Shown: positions 25,919 to 34,441, counted from the first letter of the stretch. The stretch is DNA of 64,000 nt from Paractinoplanes toevensis (GCF_018332695.1 NZ_BOQN01000050.1:1-64000), one strand, 5' to 3'. Notes: generated by a model from the sequence alone, not told the origin. A program made the numbers and translations.

Positions 25919-26553
25919 CACTCACCGGCCTGCCGCTGATCGGGCTCGTGGCGGTCGCTTGCGTCGCGGCCGGCGCGGTCACCGTGCGGCGGTGGTCGCG
26001 CGCCGGGATCGCCGCCCGCGTCGCCGGGGTGCTGCTCCTCGAAGCGCTCGTCGTGGGCACGGCCGGGCTGGCCGTCAACCGGCACGAGCAGTTCTATCCG
26101 TCCTGGCGGGCGCTGCGCGGCGACACCGGCACCGTCGCGGTGGCCGCGCCGGTCGTCGCCGGCCGGCTCGACGACCGGCCGGCCACCACGTTTCGCTGGC
26201 GGCCGGCCGGGCTCGCGCAGTGGCATCTGGCCGAGCCGCCCCTGATCTCCCTTCCGGCCGACTACCGGTCCCGGCCGGACGTGGAGTTTCCGGTGGTGCT
26301 GACGTTCGGTGCGGCGGCTCCGCACGTCTCGGCGGCGGTGACCGTGACCATCGCACCCACCGCCCGCTCGGTGTTGTCCGATCTGCCGGCCTCGCTCCGG
26401 CGGGACCTGCGGGTAACCGCCACCGGGTGGGACATCGTCGGTGGCGGCCCGCTCGGTGACGCCCTCGTCGCGGCCGGCGTCGGCACCCGCGACCACTCCC
26501 CCGCCGACCTGCCGCCCGCGCTGGCCGCTCCGCTCCGGCTGCCCACGTCATGA
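25915..26553 (+). CDS. Truncated paralogue of the downstream esterase
   Basis: This 212-residue protein matches the first third of the next gene product: two N-terminal helices, then VNRHEQFYPSW (downstream VNRLVQAYPT), then SLPADYRSRPDVEFPVVLTFG (downstream YLPAAYRTGRGRFPVIEALHG). The catalytic region with the nucleophile Ser is absent, and the oxyanion HG is FG. It has therefore lost hydrolase activity but keeps an intact reading frame with start-stop overlaps on both sides, which suggests selection for another role such as partner or regulator of the esterase. Confidence 0.65.
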   Translation: MTLTGLPLIGLVAVACVAAGAVTVRRWSRAGIAARVAGVLLLEALVVGTAGLAVNRHEQFYPSWRALRGDTGTVAVAAPVVAGRLDDRPATTFRWRPAGLAQWHLAEPPLISLPADYRSRPDVEFPVVLTFGAAAPHVSAAVTVTIAPTARSVLSDLPASLRRDLRVTATGWDIVGGGPLGDALVAAGVGTRDHSPADLPPALAAPLRLPTS

Positions 26554-27497
26554 TCCTCGGACTCGCCCTCGCCGCGGTGGCCGGGACCGCCGGGCTGCTC
26601 GCCGTCCGCTGGGACCGGCTGCGCGCGCTCGGCCGCTCCGCCCTGCTCGTCGCCGCCGCGCTCAGCGTCGTCGCGGCCACTGCCGTCCAGGTCAACCGGC
26701 TGGTCCAGGCCTATCCCACCGGCGGCACGCCGGCCGCCACCGCGGCCACCGGGAGCCGCATGCTCAGCGTGCTGGTGCCGGGCCGTCTCACTCTTGGGAT
26801 GTACGTCTATCTGCCGGCCGCCTACCGCACCGGGCGGGGCCGGTTCCCGGTGATCGAGGCGCTGCACGGCTATCCCGGCTCGCCGCAGACGTGGCTGCGC
26901 CGGCTGGACGTCCAGTCCTATCTGGACCAGGAGATCGCGGCCGGCCGGATGGCACCCACCGTGGTGCTGTTCCCCTGGCAGACCCCGAGGCGGCTGCTCG
27001 ACACCGAATGCACCAACCTGCGCGGCGGCCCCCAGGCCGAGACGTTCCTGACGGTCGACGTGCCGGCCTTCGCCCGCGCCCACTACCGCGTCCGCACCGA
27101 CCGGGCCGGGTGGGGCCTGACCGGCTACTCGGCCGGCGCGTTCTGCGCGATCAACCTGGCGCTGCGGCACCCCGGCCAGTTCGCCGCGGCCGCCTCGCTC
27201 TCCGGGTACTCCTCGCCCGGCATCACCATCGGCGACGGCTCGGAGAAGACCCTGAACAACCCCGGCTGGCGGTTGCGCCACCTGCCCCAGCCGGCCATCG
27301 CCCTGTGGCTGGGCTGGGCCGGCGACGACCGGCAGTCCGCCCGCGACTCCCGGCGCCTGGCCGCCCTGCGGCGCCCGCCGCTGGCGGTGACCACGGCGGT
27401 GGTGGCGCACGGCGGCCACAGCGACGCGGTCTGGACCCGGATGGAGCCGCCCGCCTTCGACTGGCTCTCCGCCCACCTGGCCCGGCCGCTGTCGTGA
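26550..27497 (+). CDS. Membrane-anchored esterase (antigen 85 / esterase D-like)
   Basis: This 315-residue protein has two N-terminal hydrophobic helices followed by an extracytoplasmic alpha/beta hydrolase. FPVIEALHGYPG gives the oxyanion loop, GLTGYSAGAF the nucleophile Ser, AWAGDD-type and AHGGH segments the Asp and His. The fold group includes mycolyltransferases and feruloyl esterases. Beside an aminoacyl-lipid synthase a hydrolase is often found that removes the amino acid from the lipid, so an aminoacyl-lipid hydrolase is a reasonable proposal. Confidence 0.8.
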   Translation: MILGLALAAVAGTAGLLAVRWDRLRALGRSALLVAAALSVVAATAVQVNRLVQAYPTGGTPAATAATGSRMLSVLVPGRLTLGMYVYLPAAYRTGRGRFPVIEALHGYPGSPQTWLRRLDVQSYLDQEIAAGRMAPTVVLFPWQTPRRLLDTECTNLRGGPQAETFLTVDVPAFARAHYRVRTDRAGWGLTGYSAGAFCAINLALRHPGQFAAAASLSGYSSPGITIGDGSEKTLNNPGWRLRHLPQPAIALWLGWAGDDRQSARDSRRLAALRRPPLAVTTAVVAHGGHSDAVWTRMEPPAFDWLSAHLARPLS

Positions 27498-28177
27498 GAT
27501 GCCTGCCGGCGCTGGTGGCGCTGCTTCTCACCGGCTGCGCCCCGATTCCCCGGCCGTCGGTGGTCACCCTGGGCGACTCGGTTCCGGCCGGCACCGCCTG
27601 CGGCTGCGATCCCTTCCCCGCCCGGTACGCCCAGGCCCAGCACGCGATCGACGTCAACCTGGCCGAACCCGGTTCGACGGCCGCCGACCTGCGCGCGGCA
27701 GTACCGGGCGAGCGGGACGTGCTGGCGGCCGCCACCGAGGTGGTCATCATGACCGGCGCCAACGACCTGGCCGGCTCCTTCGACGACCCGGCGCGATACG
27801 GACCGGTGACGGCGGGCGTCGAGGCGGACGTGGTCGCGGCGGTGGCCGCGATCGAGCGGATCCACCGGGTCCCGGTGATCATCCTGGGTTACTGGAACGT
27901 GGTGCGCGACGGCCGGGTCGGTGCCGCCGCGTACGGTCCGGCCGGTGTCGCCGCGGCGGCGCGGGCGACCGCCGAGCTCAACCGGGCGTTGCAAGCCGCG
28001 GCCGACGCGTCCGGCGCCAGGTTCGTCGCCACGCTCGCCGCTTTCCACGGGCCCGGCGGCGACCGGGATCCGACCGGCCTGCTGGCCCCGGACGGCGACC
28101 ATCCCGACGCGGCCGGGCACGCGGCGATCGCGGCCCTGCTGCCACCACTGGCCGCAGCAGGGCCGCGCACCGAATGA
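27494..28177 (+). CDS. SGNH/GDSL hydrolase lipoprotein
   Basis: This 227-residue protein starts (GTG, overlapping the previous stop) with a short lipoprotein signal and lipobox LLTGC. The hydrolase motifs follow: LGDSVP (block I Ser), NLAEPGST (Gly block), TGAND (Asn block) and DGDHPDAAGH (catalytic Asp and His). It would sit on the outer face of the membrane and cleave esters of lipids or sugars. It closes the operon started by the MprF-like gene. Confidence 0.85.
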   Translation: MRCLPALVALLLTGCAPIPRPSVVTLGDSVPAGTACGCDPFPARYAQAQHAIDVNLAEPGSTAADLRAAVPGERDVLAAATEVVIMTGANDLAGSFDDPARYGPVTAGVEADVVAAVAAIERIHRVPVIILGYWNVVRDGRVGAAAYGPAGVAAAARATAELNRALQAAADASGARFVATLAAFHGPGGDRDPTGLLAPDGDHPDAAGHAAIAALLPPLAAAGPRTE

Positions 28178-28179
28178 GA

Positions 28180-28815
28180 TCAGGGCAGGTCGATCGGGCG
28201 CAGGACGCGATCGATGCCGTGGGCGATCTGCCGGTTGCCCTTGTTGATGTTGAAGGAGATGACTCGCGGGTTGCGGTCGCTGGTGTCGGCGTCGATCAGC
28301 CGGATCTTCCGGTGGCGGTAGCCGTACACATCGACCTTGATCTTCGATCCGGCGGCCGTGGTGAGGCGGGCGCCGTCGGACTTGAACGCCGCCGTGCGGG
28401 TCACGGTGGCGCCCGGCACGACGTGGTAGAGCAGGACGGCTTCGACGGTGTCGATGCCGAGGCCGGCCACCGCGGTGAAGGCGGCCTTCTCGCCCGGCAG
28501 CCGCCGGGTGTGCTGCAGGTCGGCGACCAGCGTCTCGAACGCGCGGTCGTTCGGCAGGAACGCGGTCAGCGCCGTCCGGCCGTCGGTGAGGACGCCGACC
28601 GGGCTGGCCGGCTTGGCCTTGAGCACGGCGAGCACCGCGGCGGTCAGGATGTCGTAGTCGCGGCCGTTGCGGTCGAAGCCGCTGCCGTGGGCGGTGAGCA
28701 CCGCAGCCAGCGACCGGGTGCCCAGCGGCTTGGTGTGCGCTTCGGCCGGCGCCGAGGCCAGCGCGGAGAGCACCACAGCGGTGGCCGTGACGGCGACGGT
28801 TCGGATGAACCTCAT
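28180..28815 (-). CDS. Secreted fasciclin-domain protein
   Basis: This 211-residue protein has a Sec signal peptide (cleavage near AEA/HT at residue 26) and one fasciclin (FAS1) domain. The H1 box is TALTAFLPNDRAFETLV and the closing H2-like part is NGNRQIAHGIDRVL-type (here KGNRQIAHGIDRVLRP). Such proteins mediate surface adhesion; mycobacterial MPT70 and MPT83 belong to the group and are controlled by SigK. The start at 28815 follows a GGAAGGACACG ribosome-binding sequence. A candidate SigK-type promoter lies at 28868-28896. Confidence 0.88.
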   Translation of the reverse strand: MRFIRTVAVTATAVVLSALASAPAEAHTKPLGTRSLAAVLTAHGSGFDRNGRDYDILTAAVLAVLKAKPASPVGVLTDGRTALTAFLPNDRAFETLVADLQHTRRLPGEKAAFTAVAGLGIDTVEAVLLYHVVPGATVTRTAAFKSDGARLTTAAGSKIKVDVYGYRHRKIRLIDADTSDRNPRVISFNINKGNRQIAHGIDRVLRPIDLP

Positions 28816-28833
28816 CGTGGCGTGTCCTTCCGG

Positions 28834-28869
28834 GTACGGGGTGGTGGCGTCGGTGCCACCACCCCGTAC
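28834..28869 (-). terminator. Strong perfect hairpin between anti-sigma and fasciclin genes
   Basis: GTACGGGGTGGTGGC (28834-28848) and GCCACCACCCCGTAC (28855-28869) form a perfect 15-bp stem with a 6-base loop. In the minus direction it follows the anti-sigma stop by 29 bases. It would end read-through from the sigma operon. The candidate fasciclin promoter -10 box touches its upstream edge, so transcripts from that promoter would contain only part of the stem. Confidence 0.65.
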
Positions 28870-28896
28870 TTCGACCGCATCGCCCTCGATGGATGC
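28868..28896 (-). promoter_or_regulatory. Candidate SigK-type promoter of fasciclin gene
   Basis: On the minus strand GCATCC (28896-28891), a 17-base spacer and CGAAGT (28873-28868) lie about 53 bases before the fasciclin start. The same boxes with the same spacing occur before the sigma gene. They resemble the mycobacterial SigK consensus as I remember it (CCATCC and CCGAAT). Confidence 0.5.
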
Positions 28897-28898
28897 AG

Positions 28899-29597
28899 TC
28901 AGGACGTCAGGGTTCCGCGGAGCAGGCTGCGGCCGGAGTGGGTGGCGTCGCCGTCGTGCGGTTCGTCGCTGATGTCGACCAGCCGGTACCGGTTCATGTC
29001 GACGCCGGGCGGCACCGGCAGCGTCGCGTCCGGCACGTCGGCCAGGTTGCCGATCGCGATCATCCGGGTGGGATGGTCCGGGTCGATCAGCCACACCTCG
29101 TGGAAACCGGTGGTCAGCGGCAGGTTGCGGACGTCGACCCGCATCAGCCCGTCGGACAGCACCCGGACGGTGCCGTTCGCATCGGCCGGCACCGTGGCCA
29201 GGGGCCGGAGCGTGGCCCGCGCGGTCACCGTCTCGGCCGGGGCGCGCTGCCCGATCCGGTCGGCCACGACGGTGCCGGCCACCGCCAGGACCGCGGCGGC
29301 GGCCGCGGCCAGCACGGGCGTCAGCCACCGCGGCCGGGTCCGGCCCGATCGGATCGGCCGTACCGGTGCGGGGCTTTCCGCGGCGGCCAGGTGCGCCTCG
29401 ATGCCCAGCCAGACCCGCTCGGGCGGGGCCGGCAGCCGGCCGAGGTCCTGCCCCTCGGCGCCGAGCTCGGCGACGTGCCGCAGCGCGTCGAGGTCCTGCC
29501 GGCAGGCGGGGCATTCCGCCAGGTGGTCGGCCTCGGCCGGGTCCTGCGGTTCAGAGAGCGCGAGAAGCACGAGCCGATCGGGATCCAGATGCTGCAC
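28899..29597 (-). CDS. Anti-sigma factor, RskA-like with zinc-finger N-terminus
   Basis: This 232-residue protein has a cytoplasmic N-terminal domain with the HLAECPACRQ (HxxxCxxC) anti-sigma zinc site, a single transmembrane helix near residues 93-113 and an extracytoplasmic RskA-type domain with the FHEVWLIDPDHPTRM strand. It would hold the sigma factor encoded upstream at the membrane and release it on proteolysis. The GTG start lies 47 bp inside the sigma gene, so synthesis of both is linked. Confidence 0.88.
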   Translation of the reverse strand: MQHLDPDRLVLLALSEPQDPAEADHLAECPACRQDLDALRHVAELGAEGQDLGRLPAPPERVWLGIEAHLAAAESPAPVRPIRSGRTRPRWLTPVLAAAAAAVLAVAGTVVADRIGQRAPAETVTARATLRPLATVPADANGTVRVLSDGLMRVDVRNLPLTTGFHEVWLIDPDHPTRMIAIGNLADVPDATLPVPPGVDMNRYRLVDISDEPHDGDATHSGRSLLRGTLTS

Positions 29598-30129
29598 CGT
29601 CCACCTCCCAACGACGTCGCAGATTAGCCATTCCGCGGCGGATATGGCTCTTGACCGTGCCGAGCGGCAGCCCGGTGACCGCCGCTATCTGGGGATGCGT
29701 GAGGTCGTCGAAGAAGGCCAGCTCCAGCGTGCGGCGCTGCTCGGTGGGCAGGCGGCTCAGCTCGTCGGCGACGATCAGCCGGTCGATGATCCGCTCCGGA
29801 GGCTCGGCCTCGTCCGGCGCGGGCACCTGGGCGCGGACCGTCTCGGCCACCCGCTGGTCGCGGGCGGCCGACCGCAGCCGGTCGACGGCCTTGCGCTTCG
29901 CGATGCCGAGCAGCCAGCCCAGCATCGTGCCGCGCTGCGGGTCGTAACCGTCGCGCCCGGTCCAGGCCGCCACGAACGTCAACTGGGTGACGTCCTCGGC
30001 GTCGGCCCGGTTGCCCAGCAGGCGTTGAGCCAGGTACAGCACCGTCGCGCCGTGCCGGTCGTAGGCCACCCGGAGGGCCTTCTCGTCGCCGTCGCGCAGG
30101 CGTTCGGCGAGCTCGTCGTCGGAGTCCAT
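29551..30129 (-). CDS. ECF sigma factor, SigK-like
   Basis: This 192-residue group 4 sigma factor has region 2 (about residues 10-80, with DAEDVTQLTFVAAW and YDPQRGTMLGWLLGIAKRKAVDRLR) and region 4 (about 125-175, with LPTEQRRTLELAFFDDLTHPQIA and LPLGTVKSHIRRGMANLR). The region 2.4 and 4 segments resemble mycobacterial SigK. The start follows AAAGGAGGTCG. With the anti-sigma gene and the fasciclin gene it reproduces the SigK-RskA-MPT70/83 regulatory unit known from mycobacteria. The C-terminal tail beyond residue 177 lies in the overlap and is low in complexity. Confidence 0.88.
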   Translation of the reverse strand: MDSDDELAERLRDGDEKALRVAYDRHGATVLYLAQRLLGNRADAEDVTQLTFVAAWTGRDGYDPQRGTMLGWLLGIAKRKAVDRLRSAARDQRVAETVRAQVPAPDEAEPPERIIDRLIVADELSRLPTEQRRTLELAFFDDLTHPQIAAVTGLPLGTVKSHIRRGMANLRRRWEVDGAASGSRSARASRAL

Positions 30130-30159
30130 CGACCTCCTTTCCAAACCGGTCCTGACCGT

Positions 30160-30188
30160 TGTTCGCTGCGAGTCCGGCCGGCAGATGC
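30160..30188 (-). promoter_or_regulatory. Candidate autoregulatory promoter of the sigma operon
   Basis: On the minus strand GCATCT (30188-30183), a 17-base spacer and CGAACA (30165-30160) lie 31-59 bases before the sigma ATG. The boxes match those before the fasciclin gene (GCATCC-N17-CGAAGT), as expected if the sigma factor drives its own operon. Confidence 0.5.
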
Positions 30189-30245
30189 ACCCTGACGGCG
30201 GATACCATCGCCACGCAACCAGGTAGTCGGACACATGGAGGTCGC

Positions 30246-30641
30246 GTGGCACCGGACGACATCTCGCGCCGGGAGGCGGAACGCCTTCGCGGGCTGGCCG
30301 AGGATGCCCGGGTGGCCAGGACTTTCGAGGTGCTCGCCGACCGCGGCGCCCTGTGGGTCTGGGGCGACGAGGACGAGATCCTGTTCACCGAGGACGCCCG
30401 GCGCACCACGCTGCTGCCGATCTGGCCCTACGCGACGGTGGCCCGGTTGGAGAACGAGGGTGAGGTCGACGGCGAGCACGCCATCCGGATCCCGCTCGAG
30501 GTGTTCCTGGCGGAGTGGTTGCCGCAGCTCGCGGACGATGACGCCGGCATCTCGATCTTCCCGGTCGAGGAGCGCAACACCTCGGTCGTCACGCTCGACG
30601 AGTTCCGGTCGAGGATGACGGCCGCGCTCCGGCTGAACTGA
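30246..30641 (+). CDS. DUF2750 family protein
   Basis: A 131-residue cytoplasmic protein that matches the DUF2750 pattern: FEVLADRGALWVWGDED near the start, LPIWPYATVARL in the middle and PLEVFLAEWLPQL then ISIFPVE near the end. The family has no assigned function; some relatives work as immunity or lysozyme-inhibitor-like neighbours, which I cannot support here. I chose the GTG at 30246 because ATGGAGGTCGC precedes it; the upstream ATG at 30159 would add a non-conserved leader that overlaps the sigma promoter. Confidence 0.7.
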   Translation: MAPDDISRREAERLRGLAEDARVARTFEVLADRGALWVWGDEDEILFTEDARRTTLLPIWPYATVARLENEGEVDGEHAIRIPLEVFLAEWLPQLADDDAGISIFPVEERNTSVVTLDEFRSRMTAALRLN

Positions 30642-30705
30642 GGCCGTGTCTCCACTGGACGTTCGGGGGAGATCGGCTGGATATCAAGGTCGATAGTGTC
30701 GGGCC

Positions 30706-33042
30706 GTGACGCGGACAGCGCAGCGGTGGACGGCCCGGTGGTACGTGCAGGCCACCACCGTCGTCGCCGTGCTCGGCAGCGCCTGGTGCGTGGCCTACCT
30801 GACGACCGGCGCCGGGACCGAGGCGTTCGCGTACGTCTTCGTCCCGGTCGGTGGCGCGCTCACGGCCGCCGCCGTCCACGACGTCTACCGCGCCGCCCTC
30901 GATCCGGTCGCCCGGCGGTTCTGGCGCGATGTCCTGCTCTCCGTCGGCGTGATGACGATCGGTTACGCCTGGCTGGCCGTGGACATGCTGACCCACGCGG
31001 CCCTGGCCCGCACCCGCAGCATGCCGATCCCGGCGGCGGCCTTGGTGGCCGTCGGCTTCCTGATCGCCATCCGGGCCCTGGCCCGGGTGCCGGTCGCCGC
31101 CACCGACGGGGTCGAGCGGTGGCGCGCGCTGCTGGACCGGACGATCGCGTTCCTCGGCTGCGCGGCCCTGTTGTGGTATTTGGGGCTGGCCCCGATGCTG
31201 TCCGCCCGTGAGCCGTGGAGCACGCAGGCGACGCTGCTGGTCGGGCTGGGTTTCCTGGTCGCGGCCGGCGCCGCGACGAAGGTGTCGTACGTCGTGGGCG
31301 GCCCGGTCGACCGCCTGGCGATGCGGCTGATCGCGGCCAGTGGCGGGGTCCCGGCCGGGGCCGTCGCCGTGCTCGCGGTGCACTTCGGGTACATCGCGAC
31401 GGTGCCGGCCCAGGCGATCGTGATGCCGCTGGCCCCGGTGCTGATCACGCTCGGCGTCGCGGCTCAGGGCCGCGCCGACCGCGGGCTGCTGCGCAATCCG
31501 GCCCGCACCGGCGTCCTGCTGCCCTACCTGGCCATGGTGGCGGCCGACGTGCCGCTGATCGCGGTCGCGGTCGGCGCGCCCCTGCGCTGGCCGGTCCGGG
31601 TCGCCCTGATCGCCACGGTCGCGGTGACCGCGCTGGTCACGCTCCGGCAGTACATCGCGCACCGGGAGAACGCCCGGCTGTTGCGGAACACCCGCGCCCA
31701 GGAGGAGCGGCTGCAGTACGAGGTCAGCCACGACGGCCTGACCGGGCTGGCCAACCGGGCGCTGCTCCGCGACCGGCTCGCCGCCGCCCTGGCCGGCCCC
31801 GGTCCGGCGGCCGTGCTGCTGGTCGACCTGGACGACTTCAAGACCGTCAACGACCTGCTCGGCCACGAGGTCGGCGACCGGTTGCTGGTCTCGGTCGCGC
31901 GGCTGCTGCACGCCGAGGTAGGTGACGGGGCTCTGCCGGTGCGGGTCGGTGGCGACGAGTTCGCCGTTCTGCTGACCGCCGGCCCGGATCCCGAGGAACT
32001 GGCCGAGCGGTTGCTGACCGCCCTCACCCACCCGATCAGCGAGCACCGCCTGCTGGTGCAGGCCAGCATCGGGATCGCCGTCGCCGCGCCCGGCGCCACC
32101 GTCGACTCGGTGCTGCTGAACGCCGACGTCGCGATGTACACCGCCAAGCAGCGCGGCAAGGCCGGCTTCGTGCGTTACGCGGACGGCATGCGGGAACCGG
32201 TGCTGGCGCACATGCAGCTCGGCGGCGAGCTGCGGCGGGCCCTGGAGAACGACGAGTTCCGGGTGGTCTACCAGCCGCTCATCGGGCTGGACGACAACCG
32301 CCTGATCGGCGTGGAGGCGCTGGTCCGGTGGCATCACCCGACCCGCGGCCTGGTCGGCCCGGCCGAGTTCATCCCGGCCGCCGAGCGGACCGGCCTGATC
32401 GTGCCGCTGGGCCGGTTCGTGCTGCGCGAGACCTGCCGCCAGGCGGCGGCGTGGCTGGCCGAGTTCGGGCCGGACGCGCTGCAGGAGGCCGGGCTGAACG
32501 TGTCCGCGCGGCAGCTGCACGATCCCGACTTCGTGTCCGACGTGACCACCGCGCTCGCCGACAGCGGCCTGCCGTGCGAGCGGCTGGTGCTCGAGGTGAC
32601 CGAGTCGGCGGTGCTGCGCGGCCAGCAGGTCTCCCGGGCACTGTACGAACTCGACCGGATGGGCATCCGCCTGGCCCTGGACGACTTCGGCACCGGCGAG
32701 TCGTCGCTGAGCCTGCTGCGGGCCTTCCCGGCCGCGATCATCAAGCTGGACAAGTCGTTCGTGGACGGCATCGAGATCGACGATGGTCAGCCCGCCGCCG
32801 CCGACGCCCGGCAGGCGGTGGCCCGCGCGGTGAGCCAGCTCGCCCAGGCCCTCGGCCTGGCCACGGTGGCCGAGGGGGTGGAGAGCGCCGAGCAGGTGGC
32901 CGTGCTCCGGGAGCTCGGCTACACCGTCGGCCAGGGCTTCTACCTGGCCGAGCCGATGACCCCGGACGGCGTGTCCCGCCTGCTGGCGTGCCAGCGGCCG
33001 GTCGCTCCACGTTCCCCGAGGGTCGTCAGCCGGCTCTCCTGA
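30706..33042 (+). CDS. Membrane GGDEF-EAL cyclic-di-GMP protein
   Basis: This 778-residue protein has about nine N-terminal helices (to residue 315), a diguanylate cyclase domain with intact VGGDEF near residue 413 and an EAL phosphodiesterase domain (about 505-760). The EAL active site looks complete: VEALVR, GLNVSARQL, LEVTES, ALDDFGTGES, KLDKSF, AEGVES and GQGFYLAEP. No RxxD inhibitory site is seen five residues before GGDEF, so product inhibition may be lacking. It could both make and break c-di-GMP. Start is the GTG at 30706. Confidence 0.92.
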   Translation: MTRTAQRWTARWYVQATTVVAVLGSAWCVAYLTTGAGTEAFAYVFVPVGGALTAAAVHDVYRAALDPVARRFWRDVLLSVGVMTIGYAWLAVDMLTHAALARTRSMPIPAAALVAVGFLIAIRALARVPVAATDGVERWRALLDRTIAFLGCAALLWYLGLAPMLSAREPWSTQATLLVGLGFLVAAGAATKVSYVVGGPVDRLAMRLIAASGGVPAGAVAVLAVHFGYIATVPAQAIVMPLAPVLITLGVAAQGRADRGLLRNPARTGVLLPYLAMVAADVPLIAVAVGAPLRWPVRVALIATVAVTALVTLRQYIAHRENARLLRNTRAQEERLQYEVSHDGLTGLANRALLRDRLAAALAGPGPAAVLLVDLDDFKTVNDLLGHEVGDRLLVSVARLLHAEVGDGALPVRVGGDEFAVLLTAGPDPEELAERLLTALTHPISEHRLLVQASIGIAVAAPGATVDSVLLNADVAMYTAKQRGKAGFVRYADGMREPVLAHMQLGGELRRALENDEFRVVYQPLIGLDDNRLIGVEALVRWHHPTRGLVGPAEFIPAAERTGLIVPLGRFVLRETCRQAAAWLAEFGPDALQEAGLNVSARQLHDPDFVSDVTTALADSGLPCERLVLEVTESAVLRGQQVSRALYELDRMGIRLALDDFGTGESSLSLLRAFPAAIIKLDKSFVDGIEIDDGQPAAADARQAVARAVSQLAQALGLATVAEGVESAEQVAVLRELGYTVGQGFYLAEPMTPDGVSRLLACQRPVAPRSPRVVSRLS

Positions 33043-33048
33043 GCGCGC

Positions 33049-33083
33049 GACACCAGGGTGTCTGACGGGCGCGAGCCGCGCCC
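33049..33083 (+). terminator. Tandem hairpins after GGDEF-EAL gene
   Basis: GACACC-AG-GGTGTC (33049-33062) is followed by GGGCGCG-AGC-CGCGCCC (33067-33083), two perfect stems 7-41 bases past the stop at 33042. The second is a compact GC stem with a 3-base loop, typical of actinobacterial terminators that lack a U-tract. Confidence 0.55.
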
Positions 33084-33147
33084 GGGCGGACCAGGCTGAT
33101 GAATGTCCGGAAAGCCGAACCGGTTCGACCGAGAGGCAGTGCCTGAC

Positions 33148-34362
33148 ATGACCATCCATGAGCAGCAGGCCGGCAGCGACATCCGACCGTTCACCGTGCA
33201 GATCGACAAGGACGCGCTCGACGACCTGCGGCGCCGGCTGGCGGCGACCCGCTGGCCCACGCGGGAGATCGTCGGCGACCGTTCGCAGGGCGTGCAGCTG
33301 GCCACCATGCGGGAGTTGAGCCGGTACTGGGCGACGGAGTACGACGGGCGGCGGGTCGAGTCCCGGCTGAACGCGCTGCCGCAGTTCACCACCGAGATCG
33401 ACGGTGTCGACATCCACTTCGTGCACGTCCGGTCCGGGCACGACGACGCCCTGCCACTGATCATGACGCATGGCTGGCCGGGCTCGGTCATCGAGATGCT
33501 CGACTCGGTCGGCCCGCTGACCGACCCCACCGCGCACGGCGGTACCGCCGCGGACGCCTTCCACCTTGTCCTGCCGTCCCTGCCGGGGTACGGCTTCTCC
33601 GGCGAGCCGGCCGAGGTCGGGTGGGATCTCGCCCGCACCGCGAAGGCGTGGGCGGAGCTGATGCGCCGGCTCGGCTACGACCGGTACGTGGCGCAGGGCG
33701 GTGACGTCGGCGCCGGCGTCACCGACACGATGGGGCGGCTGGGTCCGGACGGGCTGGCCGGCATCCACACCAACCTGCTCGTGCCGGCCCTCAACGATCC
33801 GGCGACGCTGCCGAGCGCCACCGAGGCGGAGCGCGCGGCACTGGCCGCCATCAAGACCTTTCAGACCAGCGGGAACGGCTACTTCGTGGAGATGGCCACC
33901 CGGCCGCAGACGATCGGGTACGCGTTGCTGGACTCGCCGTCCGCTCTGGCCGCCTGGATGATCGACCACGACACCGACGCGTACTACAAGATCGCCCGTG
34001 CGTTCGTCGACGGGCAGCCCTCGGGCAACCTCACCCGCGACCACATCCTCGACAACATCACGGCCTACTGGCTGACCGGCACCGGCGCGTCCGCGGCCCG
34101 CTCGTACTGGGAGGCCTACGGACCGGATGCGCCCGCCGCCGGTGGTCAACCGCTCCCGCCGCCGCGGATCCCGGTCGGTTTCAGCGCGTTCCCGGGCGAG
34201 ATCTGGCGGACGCCGCGCAGCTGGGCCGAGCAGGCCTACCCCACGCTCAGTTACTTCGGCGAGGCCGCCCGGGGCGGCCACTTCGCGGCCTTGGAGGAGC
34301 CGGAGCTGTTCGCGGCGGAGTTGCGGGCCGCGTTCGGCCCCCTGCGGGGCCTTTCACTCTGA
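33148..34362 (+). CDS. Epoxide hydrolase (EHN-type)
   Basis: This protein of about 404 residues has the EHN N-terminal domain (IRPFTVQIDKDALDDLRRRLAATRWP) that precedes microsomal-type epoxide hydrolases. The oxyanion motif is HGWPGS, the nucleophile Asp is in QGGDVGAG, and the catalytic His is in RGGHFAALEEP. It opens epoxides to diols. An upstream in-frame ATG at 33103 would add 15 residues; I prefer 33148 because the conserved domain starts right after it, but neither has a strong ribosome-binding site. Confidence 0.85.
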   Translation: MTIHEQQAGSDIRPFTVQIDKDALDDLRRRLAATRWPTREIVGDRSQGVQLATMRELSRYWATEYDGRRVESRLNALPQFTTEIDGVDIHFVHVRSGHDDALPLIMTHGWPGSVIEMLDSVGPLTDPTAHGGTAADAFHLVLPSLPGYGFSGEPAEVGWDLARTAKAWAELMRRLGYDRYVAQGGDVGAGVTDTMGRLGPDGLAGIHTNLLVPALNDPATLPSATEAERAALAAIKTFQTSGNGYFVEMATRPQTIGYALLDSPSALAAWMIDHDTDAYYKIARAFVDGQPSGNLTRDHILDNITAYWLTGTGASAARSYWEAYGPDAPAAGGQPLPPPRIPVGFSAFPGEIWRTPRSWAEQAYPTLSYFGEAARGGHFAALEEPELFAAELRAAFGPLRGLSL

Positions 34363-34441
34363 CGATCTAGATGTACGGGCATGCCGCACCGTCCGGCGAC
34401 CCACCGCCTTGAATAGGGGAAATGTCTGTTTAAGGGGAAAC

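Noticed and set aside
28834..28869. Perfect hairpin considered as a riboswitch
   Set aside because: A single simple stem with no further conserved structure fits a terminator or operator better.
30589..34281. 1230-codon open frame on the minus strand under the GGDEF-EAL and epoxide hydrolase genes
   Set aside because: The translation is a compositional shadow without motifs, while both plus-strand genes have complete active sites.
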